Shown: piece after piece, positions 1 through 8,969 of the stretch
How the letters are laid out: each line of letters begins with the position of its first letter
Numbering within the stretch: the stretch's first letter is position 1
Source of the DNA: Nostoc sp. FACHB-152
GTDB taxonomy: Bacteria > Cyanobacteriota > Cyanobacteriia > Cyanobacteriales > Nostocaceae
Direction: 5' to 3'
NCBI RefSeq assembly: GCF_014697475.1
Contig: NZ_JACJRV010000001.1
Location: 186,001 to 250,000 of the forward strand
Length of the DNA: 64,000 nt
Program-made: the position numbers and the translations under genes
The notes under the pieces: generated by a model
The model's input: only the letters and a program-made list of their open reading frames with translations
What the model was told of the DNA's origin: nothing
Databases searched by the model: none

Positions 1-93
1 GAAAACTTAGAAGAATTATCTGTGGAGATAGACACTAATACAGCTTGGCGGCTGACTTCTAAATCTCAGGAATATAATGACGAGAATCCGTAA
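1..93 (+). CDS. C-terminal end of an unidentified protein (partial)
   Basis: Frame 1 is open from the first base and ends at TAA 91-93, giving 30 residues that finish in a polar, acidic tail (SKSQEYNDENP). A hairpin at 163-193 follows and could end the transcript. The piece is too short to identify. It may be a real gene end or a chance open frame, but the position just upstream of a hairpin favours a real end. Confidence 0.45.
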   Translation, partial: ENLEELSVEIDTNTAWRLTSKSQEYNDENP

Positions 94-162
94 AAAGTTT
101 TAATATTAATTAAAGTTCTTTAAAAAATTATAAAGTAGTTCTAAATAATTCTTATATAAAAA

Positions 163-193
163 GATCCCTGACTTCTTCGAGAAGTCGGGGATC
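163..193. repeat. Dispersed hairpin repeat (GATCCC..GACTTCTT family), copy 1
   Basis: A near-perfect palindrome: arm GATCCCTGACTTCT, short loop, arm AGAAGTCGGGGATC, with one mismatch. Closely related copies lie at 34348-34380 and 42593-42623. The trailing bases TGAAGCC / TGAGCC also resemble each other, so this is a repeat family and not just an independent terminator. There is no T-run, so a terminator role is only possible. Confidence 0.75.
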
Positions 194-354
194 TGAAGCC
201 CACTAATTTTTAAATTAAATTTTGAGTATCAGCAGTTACAAGCGTAAATAGTGCTAACAGCATAAAAAGTAACTTTTAAATACCAAAATAACAGATATAA
301 AGTTGATAAAGTTCCCGGTTGAGGCGGCAGATATCCGTTATTAAACCTAGGGAA

Positions 355-446
355 TATATAGCACTCCTACTTAATTTACAAACTAGTCGTGGAGGCAGGT
401 AATAGGCAACAGACTTTTTTGGATCTCATACACGGTTTGCTATATA
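355..446. mobile_element. MITE-like element, TATATAGCA family (copy 1)
   Basis: The ends are inverted repeats: TATATAGCACTCC on the left and GGTTTGCTATATA on the right. The interior contains GGAGGCAGGTAATAGGCAA. The element at 39095-39190 matches in reverse orientation, including the ATTTACAAACTA and GGAGGCAGG blocks. It is about 92 bp with no coding capacity and starts and ends on TA. It sits in the promoter region of the TPR lipoprotein gene. Confidence 0.6.
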
Positions 447-578
447 ACTTTTGCAGTCTCAGTGACTTTGCACGTCGGCAAAAAGTTAGAATCGCGTTCA
501 ATTTAAAAAACGAACCAAATTGGGTGCTAATTTAATCCAGGTAGATAACGGTTGAGAGCAACTTATAAAGCTGCGGTT

Positions 579-1406
579 ATGGAGCAAAAGCGGGTGAAGG
601 TAAAAAAAACATTGACCACAGTTGTGCTTGCCACATTGAGCGCAATTACTCTTGTCTCATGTAATAGAGACAAGAGTGTTTTAGTGACAGAAGTAGGAGT
701 CACACCTCCCAGCCGCCGTACCATTAAAACCTCTCAAGCTGGCGCACTGTATCTTCAGGGGCAAAATCAGCACCTTAAAGGTGATTTAGATGCAGCGATC
801 GCATCTTATACTAAAGCACTCAACCTAAATCCTGAATATGGTGCAGCCTACAAAGCACGCGGCCTAGCCCATTTTGATATGGGAGACAAGCAAAAAGCGA
901 TCGCAGATTACAACGAAGCCCTACGCCTTTCCCCCAACGATGCCGAAGCCTATAACAGCCGAGGAAATGCCCGTGCCTCACTGGGAGATAATAGAAGTGC
1001 GATCGCTGACTATAACCAAGCAATTAAGCTTTCACCCAACTATGCAGAAGCTTATAATAACCGCGCCAACGCCCGTGCAGCCTTAGGTGAAAAAGACGGC
1101 TCCCTAGAAGACTACGACCAAGCAATACTCCTCAATCCCCGATATGCGATCGCCTATAATAATCGCGGCAACGCCCGTGCAGTCAAGGGAGATAAACAAG
1201 GAGCCATAGCTGATTATAACGAAGCCATACGCCTCAACCCGCGTTTTGCCCCAGCTTATAATAACCGAGGTAACGCTCGTGCCGCCCAGGGAGATAAACA
1301 AGGCGCAATTAAGGACTTAGAACAAGCCGCAGCTATCTTTCAAAGCCAAAATAATCAACAACTGTATCAAGAAGTAATGAATAATCTCAGAGAACTGGGG
1401 CAGTAA
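579..1406 (+). CDS. TPR-repeat lipoprotein
   Basis: I chose the ATG at 579 because it gives a basic N-terminus followed by a hydrophobic stretch and a lipobox (LVSC, Cys28); an in-frame TTG at 552 would add nine residues. After a linker come about five tandem 34-residue tetratricopeptide repeats with the usual cyanobacterial consensus (AYNNRGNAR..GDKQGAIADYNEAIRLNP). TPRs bind partner proteins, and the lipid anchor suggests a membrane-attached scaffold facing the periplasm. The DNA repeats mirror the protein repeats, which suggests expansion by duplication. The partner is unknown, and no operon neighbour is evident since the next gene is on the other strand. Confidence 0.85.
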   Translation: MEQKRVKVKKTLTTVVLATLSAITLVSCNRDKSVLVTEVGVTPPSRRTIKTSQAGALYLQGQNQHLKGDLDAAIASYTKALNLNPEYGAAYKARGLAHFDMGDKQKAIADYNEALRLSPNDAEAYNSRGNARASLGDNRSAIADYNQAIKLSPNYAEAYNNRANARAALGEKDGSLEDYDQAILLNPRYAIAYNNRGNARAVKGDKQGAIADYNEAIRLNPRFAPAYNNRGNARAAQGDKQGAIKDLEQAAAIFQSQNNQQLYQEVMNNLRELGQ

Positions 1407-1593
1407 GCTGTTAATCACCTAATTTGCAGTTTAGACCGCAGAGGGGCAGGGGAGCAGGGGAGAGGCTTTGATACTCGTTCACCAGTATTAATAACAGTAA
1501 AATGAGTTAACGCGATCGCCTATTGCACCTAATTATCTGTTAAGCAGTGCATTATAGTTGTTGGGTTTTGCTATCGCTCTCCCCATGCTAAAA

Positions 1594-3348
1594 CTATTCA
1601 TTTTTCAGTACTTCTAAAGCTTTGAGAATACCTTTAGTAAGACTCTGACCAAGAATGTCAGCAGCACTAGGGTCTCGTTGTATCTTTTCTAGAGATTCGC
1701 GATCGCTTTTATTAGCTAAATCACCTACAAAAATTACAACTGCTGGTAGATTCACCTTTCGGCAAAACATTAAACCACGAGTATTGGTATAAGAATCAGG
1801 AAAGGCACGGATGTAGAACGATGGATTGTCTTGTTGAAGAACTGTTTCTAACACTTGTGCCAATTGTTGAGCGCGGGGATTGCCAGCGTTGTAGTAGAGT
1901 TTGATGCTAAAGTTTTTAGATTTATTAGAAGTATCTGAACTATTAACCAAAAGTTCAATCGCTAGTTCACCCTTTTGTTCCAGATTGCGCTGCTGGTTAA
2001 TATCTTGTACAGCCAGTTTCAAGGCTTCCGATTCATCTGTCCGTCCAGAGATGGAGACAACATCCACATTTTCACTTGCAGTCTTCATTTCTTTAATAAT
2101 TGACTGTCGCAGGTTCTCCATTGCTTTTTGTTCTAGTGCTGCGTCATTTCCTAAAACTGAATTTCTTTTTCTTGCGGCTAGGATAAATACTTGAGGTTTG
2201 ATGGATGGGATAATACCTTTGAGGTACGTATTAATAAAATCCTGCAACCGTGTATTGCTATTTTGTTGTTTCAGATCTTCCAAAATGCAATCCATCCGAA
2301 TGCCTAGATAACCCTTGACATTCCCCTCATTATTTAAGACTGCGGCTTGATGAATCCCAACTACCTGCCACTCTGTATTAAACACAGGACTGCCTGAGGA
2401 ACCTGGTTCAGCATCGGTGTCATATTCCAGAAAATTCTCATACACATTGACGAGACGATTATTAAACACAACAACTTCCTTGGGTCGTCCCCCAGGATGC
2501 TGAATCATGTGGATAGGATCACCGTCAATATTTTTGTTCTCGATGAGGGTTAAAAAATTAGGTTCAATGGCTGCTTTGAGGTCGGAATCAGTAGCCAAAA
2601 TGTCAATTATGCGCGGAGCCACTTCTCCTGTTAAGTCTTGTGCTAAATTAACTTGCCCAAAGGTTTTACTTGCAAAATTACCGTTGAGTGGCTTCAGTTT
2701 CAGCAACACGTAATCTAGTTCTGGCTTGGATGAAGTGACCCGAAAATCAGTGTCAAACTCATACTTGTCTAATTCAGCCAATAGTTCTGGGTCGCTTTTC
2801 TGTCCCAGGCGATCTGCTTCATAGTTAAACACCGCACGAAATTCATTCAGATCAATGTGGTCTTGATCTTCTACTACATGGCGATTTGTGAGCAAGTAGT
2901 CACCACCCACAAGAAATGCGGAGGCATAAGGTAAATAAACGTTTGGGGCTTGAGTTTTAAATCTATCTGGCTCATTAATGGGGTCAATGCCATACCATTT
3001 GAGGGTTGTTGCTTGCAGCTTTACATCCTCTCTAGCTGCTTCGATTAATTTATCTAAATCTTCGGGTTTATCAATTCGGCGGACTAGACAGCAAACACTT
3101 TTACCAGCCTCTAGGCCTGTCTCAAAAAAACTGAAAGGTAAAAAATCGTTCTCGTTTAAAACTGGAGTCAGAGGTTGACTAATTTTCTGCTGTAGTCGGT
3201 GTAATCGCTGATTGATCAAATTTGCCAGCAAGCTTCCTGAAACACGGCTTTCGTCTAAAGGTATGTCCTGTGCATCAGATTTAATGTCTTGTAGCACTGT
3301 CCAAATCTTGAATTTAGGCCATATTCTATTCAGTACAATCTTTGCCAT
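1594..3348 (-). CDS. Trypsin-like serine protease with a C-terminal amidase-like domain
   Basis: This 584-residue protein has three parts. Residues 1-120 form a helical N-terminal region of unknown type. Residues about 140-370 are a trypsin-like peptidase: His157 in LLTNRHVVE, Asp212 in LDYVLLKL and Ser318 in EPGSSGSPVFN make the triad. Residues about 386-584 look like an N-acetylmuramoyl-L-alanine amidase (Amidase_3) fold by layout: YYNAGNPRAQQLAQ, then NTRGLMFCRKVNLPAVVIFV, then GDLANKSD. Zinc-binding histidines are not evident, so the tail is probably not an active amidase. There is no signal peptide, so a cytoplasmic location is likely. It is divergent from the pentapeptide-repeat gene with 75 bp between the starts, which suggests joint control. 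The protease call is firm; the tail is my inference. Confidence 0.8.
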   Translation of the reverse strand: MAKIVLNRIWPKFKIWTVLQDIKSDAQDIPLDESRVSGSLLANLINQRLHRLQQKISQPLTPVLNENDFLPFSFFETGLEAGKSVCCLVRRIDKPEDLDKLIEAAREDVKLQATTLKWYGIDPINEPDRFKTQAPNVYLPYASAFLVGGDYLLTNRHVVEDQDHIDLNEFRAVFNYEADRLGQKSDPELLAELDKYEFDTDFRVTSSKPELDYVLLKLKPLNGNFASKTFGQVNLAQDLTGEVAPRIIDILATDSDLKAAIEPNFLTLIENKNIDGDPIHMIQHPGGRPKEVVVFNNRLVNVYENFLEYDTDAEPGSSGSPVFNTEWQVVGIHQAAVLNNEGNVKGYLGIRMDCILEDLKQQNSNTRLQDFINTYLKGIIPSIKPQVFILAARKRNSVLGNDAALEQKAMENLRQSIIKEMKTASENVDVVSISGRTDESEALKLAVQDINQQRNLEQKGELAIELLVNSSDTSNKSKNFSIKLYYNAGNPRAQQLAQVLETVLQQDNPSFYIRAFPDSYTNTRGLMFCRKVNLPAVVIFVGDLANKSDRESLEKIQRDPSAADILGQSLTKGILKALEVLKNE

Positions 3349-3423
3349 AAGATATTTTGAAATTATGTGCTAATTTTATACAAGCTTTTTACTGAAATAA
3401 TAAGTGGCTGTCATATTACTTAA

Positions 3424-5577
3424 ATGAATCAGGCATCACCATTAACCGGCCAGTCTCGCTTGATTGATCTCAGAGGAAAACGCGTTTCGCAAGAAATGCT
3501 GAGTCAAGTGGACTTGAGGCAATGTTTACTAGGACTTTCTTTAGCAAGCCGAATTGGTATATTTTTTTTCAGCTTATTACTGGGCGTATTATGTGCAGTA
3601 GTAGCAGCCATAGCTGGAGGTCGGTTAGCCCTGGATCTAGGATTTTTAGATCAGCTAGGGCGGTGCTATGTAACAATCGCAACTGTGGCAATTATTTTAG
3701 CTGCGTTTGTTTTCTGGGCGCACAGCCAATGGATGCAAAGTATTTTAGTTGCATTGGTTGGATGCTGGCTGGGTTTGCCGATTTTAGTGCTGGTTGTACT
3801 GGGTTATGGGGATTTTATGTTCCTTATCCCTTTAGTTGGTACTTTATTGACAGCTTGTTCGCTGTTGAGTTTAGTTGGTTTGAGCTTGACGAGTTCACTG
3901 TTAGCTATAGGCTTTCAACGACAATTTCGCTGGTTCCAAGGGTTGTTGCTAGGTAGCTTTATGGTGTTGTGTGGTGCAATGGGAGTGATCTTAGCGACAA
4001 GCGGTATTTTAGATAATGAGCATTTAGACAAAATACGGCCTACTGCACCCATGATAGTTTCTATGACTGGATTCATAGGATGGTTAGGTAGTAGTGTTTT
4101 GGCTGTAGCGATCGCTTTGGTTATTCTGCGATTACGGCAAAACAACCATCTTAACCCAGGACAACCTGATGTCATACTGGCATTGGGAAAAGCGATCGCT
4201 AACTTGGGAGGCACTTCTTTTCGGGAGTTAGACTTAAGCCAAATCAACTTTTCCGGCACATCCTTAGCAAACATCGACTTGCGGGCAACTAAACTCTACA
4301 GGACGAGATTTTCTCATACCACTGCTTGGGAAGCCGCAACGGTAGATAATTCCTACTTAGATTTGCATCAGCCCCAAGTTCAATCTTTACTAGCAGGAGA
4401 ACCCAAAACCAAAAATTTTTGTCGTACCAACTTGCGGGGAGCTTATCTGCAAGGGGCAAACTTAGAGGATTTCGACTTCACAGAGGCAATTTTGGATGGC
4501 GCAGACTTTCGAGGAGCTAACCTTCGTTATGCCAAATTTGTGCGATCGCTTGTGACTAATGTGGACTTTTCCCAAGCAGATTTAACTGGTTGCTGTGTGA
4601 GAGATTGGAGCTTTAATCGCCATACTTGTTTTCAAGGAGTTATTTGTGATTATATTTACCGTGACTTTGAAGATGGTAAGCCTGAACAGCGTTATCCATT
4701 AGACCGAAACTTTTTACCAGGAGAATTTGAGGCGATCGTTCGTAAGCTAGAAACTTCTTATGAACTAGTATTTGAGCAGGAAATTGACCCTATCTCCCTC
4801 AGTTTTGTGTTTGAAAAATTTCGTTTGGAAGATGAAAGTCTAGGCTTAGAGTTGCAGGGTTTAGAACAACGTGGCGATTTATGGATTGTTAAAGTGGGTC
4901 ATCGAGAAGGAGTTTCTCGTTCCCAAGTGGTGGAACGAGTTAATGAAACTTACGAAGAGCTACGTCAAATGTTTGAGGCTCGTTATCAGTTAGCTTTAGA
5001 AGCAAAGGAAGGTGAAATTGCTAGGCTGAATAGTTACTATCAGCTATTAATAGATATGTACGGACAATTCTTACAAAAATTAGTTGAACGTACAGGTAGT
5101 TCGGCTGCAATTTACCTGACAAATCAAGTAGGAAAAATTATGGAAAATCAAAACATTAGTGCTGGTGGTAATGTAGATGCCTCTACAGGGGCAAAAATTA
5201 CAGCAGGAAGAGATATTACAGGTTCAACTATTAATTTGGGCGAAATTAGTGGTAACGTGTCAAACGTTGTCAATCAACTGCCTAGTTCTCCAGATCCTAC
5301 TCAACCTGGAATTAAAGAACTACTGCTTCAACTTCAAAAAGCAATTGATGAAGATACTGATTTACCTTCCGAAGATAAAGCCGATTTATTAGAACAGGTG
5401 AAAGCTTTGGCAGAAGCAGAGCAAACACCTGAGCCAGAGAAAAAGAAAGGATTAGCGCGAAATGCCAAAAAAATCTTTGACGCGACATTGAAGAGTTTGC
5501 CAGACACTGCAAATATTATCGAGGCGTGCAGTAAGCTATTACCGCTTATTCTCAAAACTTTGGGATTTCCCGCATAG
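3424..5577 (+). CDS. Membrane pentapeptide-repeat protein with helical C-terminal module
   Basis: The 717-residue protein starts with a short pentapeptide-like stretch (LIDLRGKRVSQ). It then has six or seven hydrophobic segments (about residues 38-240) and a cytoplasmic pentapeptide-repeat region (about 265-430, for example ANLEDFDFTEAILDGADFRG). A conserved alpha/beta stretch (about 450-520) and a coiled-coil region follow. The tail carries the motif NVDASTGAKITAGRDITGST and a C-terminal helical bundle. From memory, this GRDITGS tail recurs in cyanobacterial multidomain proteins, some with caspase- or NTPase-type domains. The role is probably signalling or conflict-related but unproven. It is divergently paired with the protease at 1594-3348. 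Confidence 0.75.
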   Translation: MNQASPLTGQSRLIDLRGKRVSQEMLSQVDLRQCLLGLSLASRIGIFFFSLLLGVLCAVVAAIAGGRLALDLGFLDQLGRCYVTIATVAIILAAFVFWAHSQWMQSILVALVGCWLGLPILVLVVLGYGDFMFLIPLVGTLLTACSLLSLVGLSLTSSLLAIGFQRQFRWFQGLLLGSFMVLCGAMGVILATSGILDNEHLDKIRPTAPMIVSMTGFIGWLGSSVLAVAIALVILRLRQNNHLNPGQPDVILALGKAIANLGGTSFRELDLSQINFSGTSLANIDLRATKLYRTRFSHTTAWEAATVDNSYLDLHQPQVQSLLAGEPKTKNFCRTNLRGAYLQGANLEDFDFTEAILDGADFRGANLRYAKFVRSLVTNVDFSQADLTGCCVRDWSFNRHTCFQGVICDYIYRDFEDGKPEQRYPLDRNFLPGEFEAIVRKLETSYELVFEQEIDPISLSFVFEKFRLEDESLGLELQGLEQRGDLWIVKVGHREGVSRSQVVERVNETYEELRQMFEARYQLALEAKEGEIARLNSYYQLLIDMYGQFLQKLVERTGSSAAIYLTNQVGKIMENQNISAGGNVDASTGAKITAGRDITGSTINLGEISGNVSNVVNQLPSSPDPTQPGIKELLLQLQKAIDEDTDLPSEDKADLLEQVKALAEAEQTPEPEKKKGLARNAKKIFDATLKSLPDTANIIEACSKLLPLILKTLGFPA

Positions 5578-5624
5578 TGTTTTGCACCATCCTGCGCCCT
5601 CTTTTCATTCATGTCTGTGCATCT

Positions 5625-6467
5625 TTACTTATTACCAGCTACCAACCCAAACCGCACCAACCCCCGCTCATAACCGCGACTCATTAACCCCAGCGATAAT
5701 GCCCCCTGAATAGTATTCCAGCCAGAACGCAACAAGCCAAAAATTGCACTTGGAGTCAACGCCGAATCAATTACCATATTCCAAAATGGCGCAACAGCCT
5801 GCGACCAATCAGCTGTGCGGATATTGTGTAATGGTAATTGACGGGCAATTTCTTCATATTGGGGTAACGAAATCACATAAGGCAAACAATACACGCGGTA
5901 AATATCTTGCAAGTGCTTTTGTTCATCCGCCGTTAATGGTGCTTCATCTGTTGGTCGATGACACCATGTAACCATAATCAAAGTTCCACCGGGCTTTAAT
6001 ACTCGATAACACTCCTGCATAAACTTGGTTTTATCAGGCATATGTTCGCCACTTTCCAGCGACCACACCAAGTCAAAAGTATTATCTGCAAAAGGCATAG
6101 CCTGAGCATCAGCCACCAAAAACTTACTTCTGAGATTTAATAGCATTTCCTGGGCGCGTTCTGTGGCTCTCGCCGCTTGCACAGGACTTAAAGTAATACC
6201 AGTACTCCTAGCATGAAACTTTTCTGCCAAATATAAAGAACTACCGCCAATACCACAACCTACATCCAAAATATTAGTTGCAGTTTCTACACCAGCCCAA
6301 TTCAGAATTTCTTCAATTAAATCAATTTGCGCCTGACGACGGTCTTTTTTTAGCTTTCCATCTGCACCATAGTAGCCGTGGTGCATATGTTCTCCCCAAA
6401 TTTCTTCCCACAAACCAGAAGAAGCATCGTAAAACTGCTGAATTTGCTGATATAGTGTTGTACTCAT
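5625..6467 (-). CDS. Gamma-tocopherol methyltransferase-like SAM methyltransferase
   Basis: The ATG at 6467 gives MSTTLYQQIQQFYDASSGLW and about 280 residues. The SAM-binding motif I is ILDVGCGIGGSSLYLA, with the post-I region and WSLESGEHMPDK further on. The blocks WGEHMHHGYYG, DRRQAQIDLI, TWCHRP, VYCLPYVISLP and ADWSQAVAPFW match the cyanobacterial Slr0089 family as I remember it. That enzyme methylates gamma-tocopherol to alpha-tocopherol (vitamin E) at membranes. The gene is convergent with the pentapeptide-repeat gene, 47 bp from its stop. A related phytol-quinone methyltransferase specificity cannot be excluded. Confidence 0.82.
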   Translation of the reverse strand: MSTTLYQQIQQFYDASSGLWEEIWGEHMHHGYYGADGKLKKDRRQAQIDLIEEILNWAGVETATNILDVGCGIGGSSLYLAEKFHARSTGITLSPVQAARATERAQEMLLNLRSKFLVADAQAMPFADNTFDLVWSLESGEHMPDKTKFMQECYRVLKPGGTLIMVTWCHRPTDEAPLTADEQKHLQDIYRVYCLPYVISLPQYEEIARQLPLHNIRTADWSQAVAPFWNMVIDSALTPSAIFGLLRSGWNTIQGALSLGLMSRGYERGLVRFGLVAGNK

Positions 6468-6560
6468 AAAACAAATAATGCTAAGACAAATCAAAGTTTA
6501 AATAAACATACTCGTTAGGCTACCATGTGTGTTCTTAATTAAATAAAGTTTGTATATCAC

Positions 6561-6682
6561 TTAGGCGACTGGAAGTCTTAACTACATAGACAAAACCCAC
6601 GGAGGTGGGTTTGAAACTCTTGATCTTTATTAGTCTGCTTTCGCGGACTTTGTTTGTGTAGTAGTGAATTCTATTTGCCAAA
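6561..6682. mobile_element. MITE-like element with internal hairpins upstream of ktrB
   Basis: The terminal inverted repeats are imperfect: TTAGGCGACTGGAAGTC on the left, GAATTCTATTTGCCAAA on the right, about 12 of 17 matching when inverted. Inside are two hairpins: AAACCCAC-GGAG-GTGGGTTT (6593-6612) and AGTCTGC-TTTC-GCGGACT (6632-6649). From memory, the sequence GACTTTGTTTGTGTAGTAG is a recurrent intergenic motif in Nostoc genomes. The element ends 36 bp before the KtrB start and so may carry promoter or leader sequence. Confidence 0.55.
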
Positions 6683-6718
6683 TGCTTCCTTGGAAGAATT
6701 TAGAGGCTCTACCTAAAT

Positions 6719-8053
6719 ATGACTGTTTCGCGGACAATTTGCTTGGGATTTCTGGCTGTCATCACTGTGGGGACGATTTTGCTGATGCTGCCTATTTCAA
6801 CTAGCGACGGCAGCTGGAATAACTTAGTTGTGGCATTATTCACCTCAACATCCGCCGTTTGTGTGACTGGCTTATCAGTGGTTGACCCTGGGACTTATTT
6901 TTCTTTTTGGGGACAACTGTTTATTGCGCTGTTAGTTCAGATTGGTGGGTTGGGTTATATGACAACTACAACCTTTTTGATTTTGCTAATTGGGCGCAGA
7001 TTTGACCTCCGGCAAAAAATGGCGATTCAACAAGCATTAGACAGACCAGGAATGCACGGTAGCTCCCACGTTATTCGCTCAATTATTGCCACTACTTTAA
7101 TTTTTGAAATTACAGGTATATTTCTGCTTCTACCCGCTTTTGTTCCGCAATATGGTTGGTCACAAGGGCTATGGTTAGCGATTTTTCATAGCGTTAACTC
7201 TTGGAATAATGCAGGTTTTAGCTTGTTTAAAGATAACTTAATTGGTTATCAAACATCTGTGTTAGTGGTTTTCACAGTTACTACATTAATTATCTTTGGT
7301 GGCATTGGTTATCAAGTCATTTTAGAGATGTATCTTTGGTTACGCGATCGCGTACTCAAACAGAAGACAAATTTGGTACTTTCTTTAGATTTCAAAGTAG
7401 CCACCAGTACAACTTTAATCCTGTTATTTATCGGCACATTTGCTTTCTTTTGTATAGAAGGTAGAAACCTTGATACCTTTGGAAAATTAAATTTTGGTGG
7501 TCAATTTTTAGTGGCTTGGTTCCAATCTGTTACCCCTAGAACTGCCGGGTTTAATACTATTGATATTAGTCAAATGACCACGGCTGGTTTATTTATTACA
7601 ATCGCACTGATGTTTATTGGGGCAAGCCCTGGCGGTACAGGCGGCGGCATTAAAACTACAACTTTACGAGTTCTGACTAGTTGTACTAAAGCAATTCTTC
7701 AAGGCAAAGAAGAAGTTTTATTATATGAACGTAGCATAGCAATATCTTTAATATTAAAAGCTGTGGGTGTATTAGTCGGTTCCGTAGCTACGGTAATTTT
7801 TGCAACGATTCTTATCGCCCTTACAGACCCACAATTAGACTTTATTCAAATTCTGTTTGAAGTAGTATCTGCCTTTGCAACAGTCGGTCTTTCTACAGGC
7901 ATCACAGGCACAGTATCTACCGCAGCTAAACTGATATTAATTATGACTATGTATATCGGTAGAGTAGGTGTTTTACTATTAATGTCAGCTATTTTAGGTG
8001 ACCCTCGTCCTAGTAGAATTCACTATCCTGAAGAAAACTTACTGGTGGGATAG
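6719..8053 (+). CDS. ktrB: Potassium uptake channel subunit KtrB (TrkH/NtpJ family)
   Basis: The 444-residue polytopic protein has four pore-loop (MPM) repeats typical of Ktr/Trk subunits. Their filter-like glycines are in STSAVCVTGLS, SVNSWNNAGFS, SVTPRTAGFNT and FATVGLSTGIT. The glycine-rich stretch IGASPGGTGGGIKT marks the flexible gate region of TM3. It moves K+ (Na+-dependent in cyanobacterial Ktr) across the plasma membrane. The regulatory subunit gene ktrA lies 136 bp downstream on the same strand, so the two probably form one functional unit. The start is the ATG at 6719. Confidence 0.9.
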   Translation: MTVSRTICLGFLAVITVGTILLMLPISTSDGSWNNLVVALFTSTSAVCVTGLSVVDPGTYFSFWGQLFIALLVQIGGLGYMTTTTFLILLIGRRFDLRQKMAIQQALDRPGMHGSSHVIRSIIATTLIFEITGIFLLLPAFVPQYGWSQGLWLAIFHSVNSWNNAGFSLFKDNLIGYQTSVLVVFTVTTLIIFGGIGYQVILEMYLWLRDRVLKQKTNLVLSLDFKVATSTTLILLFIGTFAFFCIEGRNLDTFGKLNFGGQFLVAWFQSVTPRTAGFNTIDISQMTTAGLFITIALMFIGASPGGTGGGIKTTTLRVLTSCTKAILQGKEEVLLYERSIAISLILKAVGVLVGSVATVIFATILIALTDPQLDFIQILFEVVSAFATVGLSTGITGTVSTAAKLILIMTMYIGRVGVLLLMSAILGDPRPSRIHYPEENLLVG

Positions 8054-8189
8054 CCGTACTTTGTATCAGTGCCATTAACCTAAGCTGATAAAATGTAAAA
8101 CACTAGGCAAAAAATAAAAATTGTTACTTTAAGTTAGATTGAAGCATTTTTTGTCCTAAATACAGGGAGCGTTAATAAGGATAGCAACT

Positions 8190-8885
8190 GTGAATCTTGC
8201 ATCACTAGGATTTTTTCGCAGTTTACGTAAAGATAACCATCAATTTGCTGTAATTGGGTTAGGTCGCTTTGGTCGGTCTGTTTGTTCAACACTGCATAAA
8301 TTTGGTTATCAAGTGCTAGCAACAGATGTTGATGAAAAAAGAGTATCAGAAGCTTTGACAGAAGAAATAGTAAGTCATGCTTTGCAACTAGATTCAACAG
8401 AACCAGCAGCACTCAAAGAAGCAGGAATTTTTGAATTTGATACAGTAATTGTAGCGATTGGTAATTATGTTCAAGAAAGTATTGTGACTACTCTCAATGT
8501 TAAAGAAGGTGGTGTACCTCACGTTGTGGCCAAAGCATCAAGTGAAGTTCACCGCAAGTTATTAAAGAGAGTTGGTGCAGACCACGTTGTTTTTCCTGAA
8601 TATGAAGCAGGCTGTGCTTTAGCGCGTACCCTCACCAAACCATCGATATTAGATAGATTTGACCTCGACCCAGATCATAGTATTGTCGAGTTGATAGTTC
8701 CCGATGAATTTCATAGCAAAACCATTACAGAAATTCAACTGCGTAACCGTTATGGGTTAAATTTGCTGGCTGTGAGTCAAGATGGCAAATTTGTAATTAA
8801 TCCAGACCCTCTCAAGCGTCTAGAACGTGGTTCCGCAATGGTAGTTATTGGCTGCAACAAAGATATTAATCGCTTACCAATTTAA
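8190..8885 (+). CDS. ktrA: Potassium uptake regulatory RCK subunit KtrA (TrkA family)
   Basis: The gene opens with GTG. The N-terminal Rossmann RCK domain shows FAVIGLGRFGRSV (GxGxxG nucleotide motif) and an acidic residue after strand two (LATDVDEKR). A TrkA_C domain follows from about residue 145 (DHSIVELIVPDEF..NRYGLNLLAV). The 231-residue length fits KtrA, the octameric ring that gates KtrB in response to ATP/ADP or NAD(H). It sits directly downstream of ktrB. Confidence 0.9.
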   Translation: MNLASLGFFRSLRKDNHQFAVIGLGRFGRSVCSTLHKFGYQVLATDVDEKRVSEALTEEIVSHALQLDSTEPAALKEAGIFEFDTVIVAIGNYVQESIVTTLNVKEGGVPHVVAKASSEVHRKLLKRVGADHVVFPEYEAGCALARTLTKPSILDRFDLDPDHSIVELIVPDEFHSKTITEIQLRNRYGLNLLAVSQDGKFVINPDPLKRLERGSAMVVIGCNKDINRLPI

Positions 8886-8969
8886 TGCTCTAACTAAGGA
8901 AAATAAGAATTACACTTAAGTATATGGTGTAATAACCCTGAATAAAGAATTTTGTTTTTGATAGCGGTT

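Larger units (their letters stand above)
94..578. other. Intergenic region without a gene
   Basis: No supported ORF is seen here. The stretch holds the hairpin at 163-193 and the MITE-like element at 355-446. Promoter elements for the downstream TPR lipoprotein are presumably between about 447 and 578, but I cannot point to a convincing -35/-10 pair. Confidence 0.6.
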
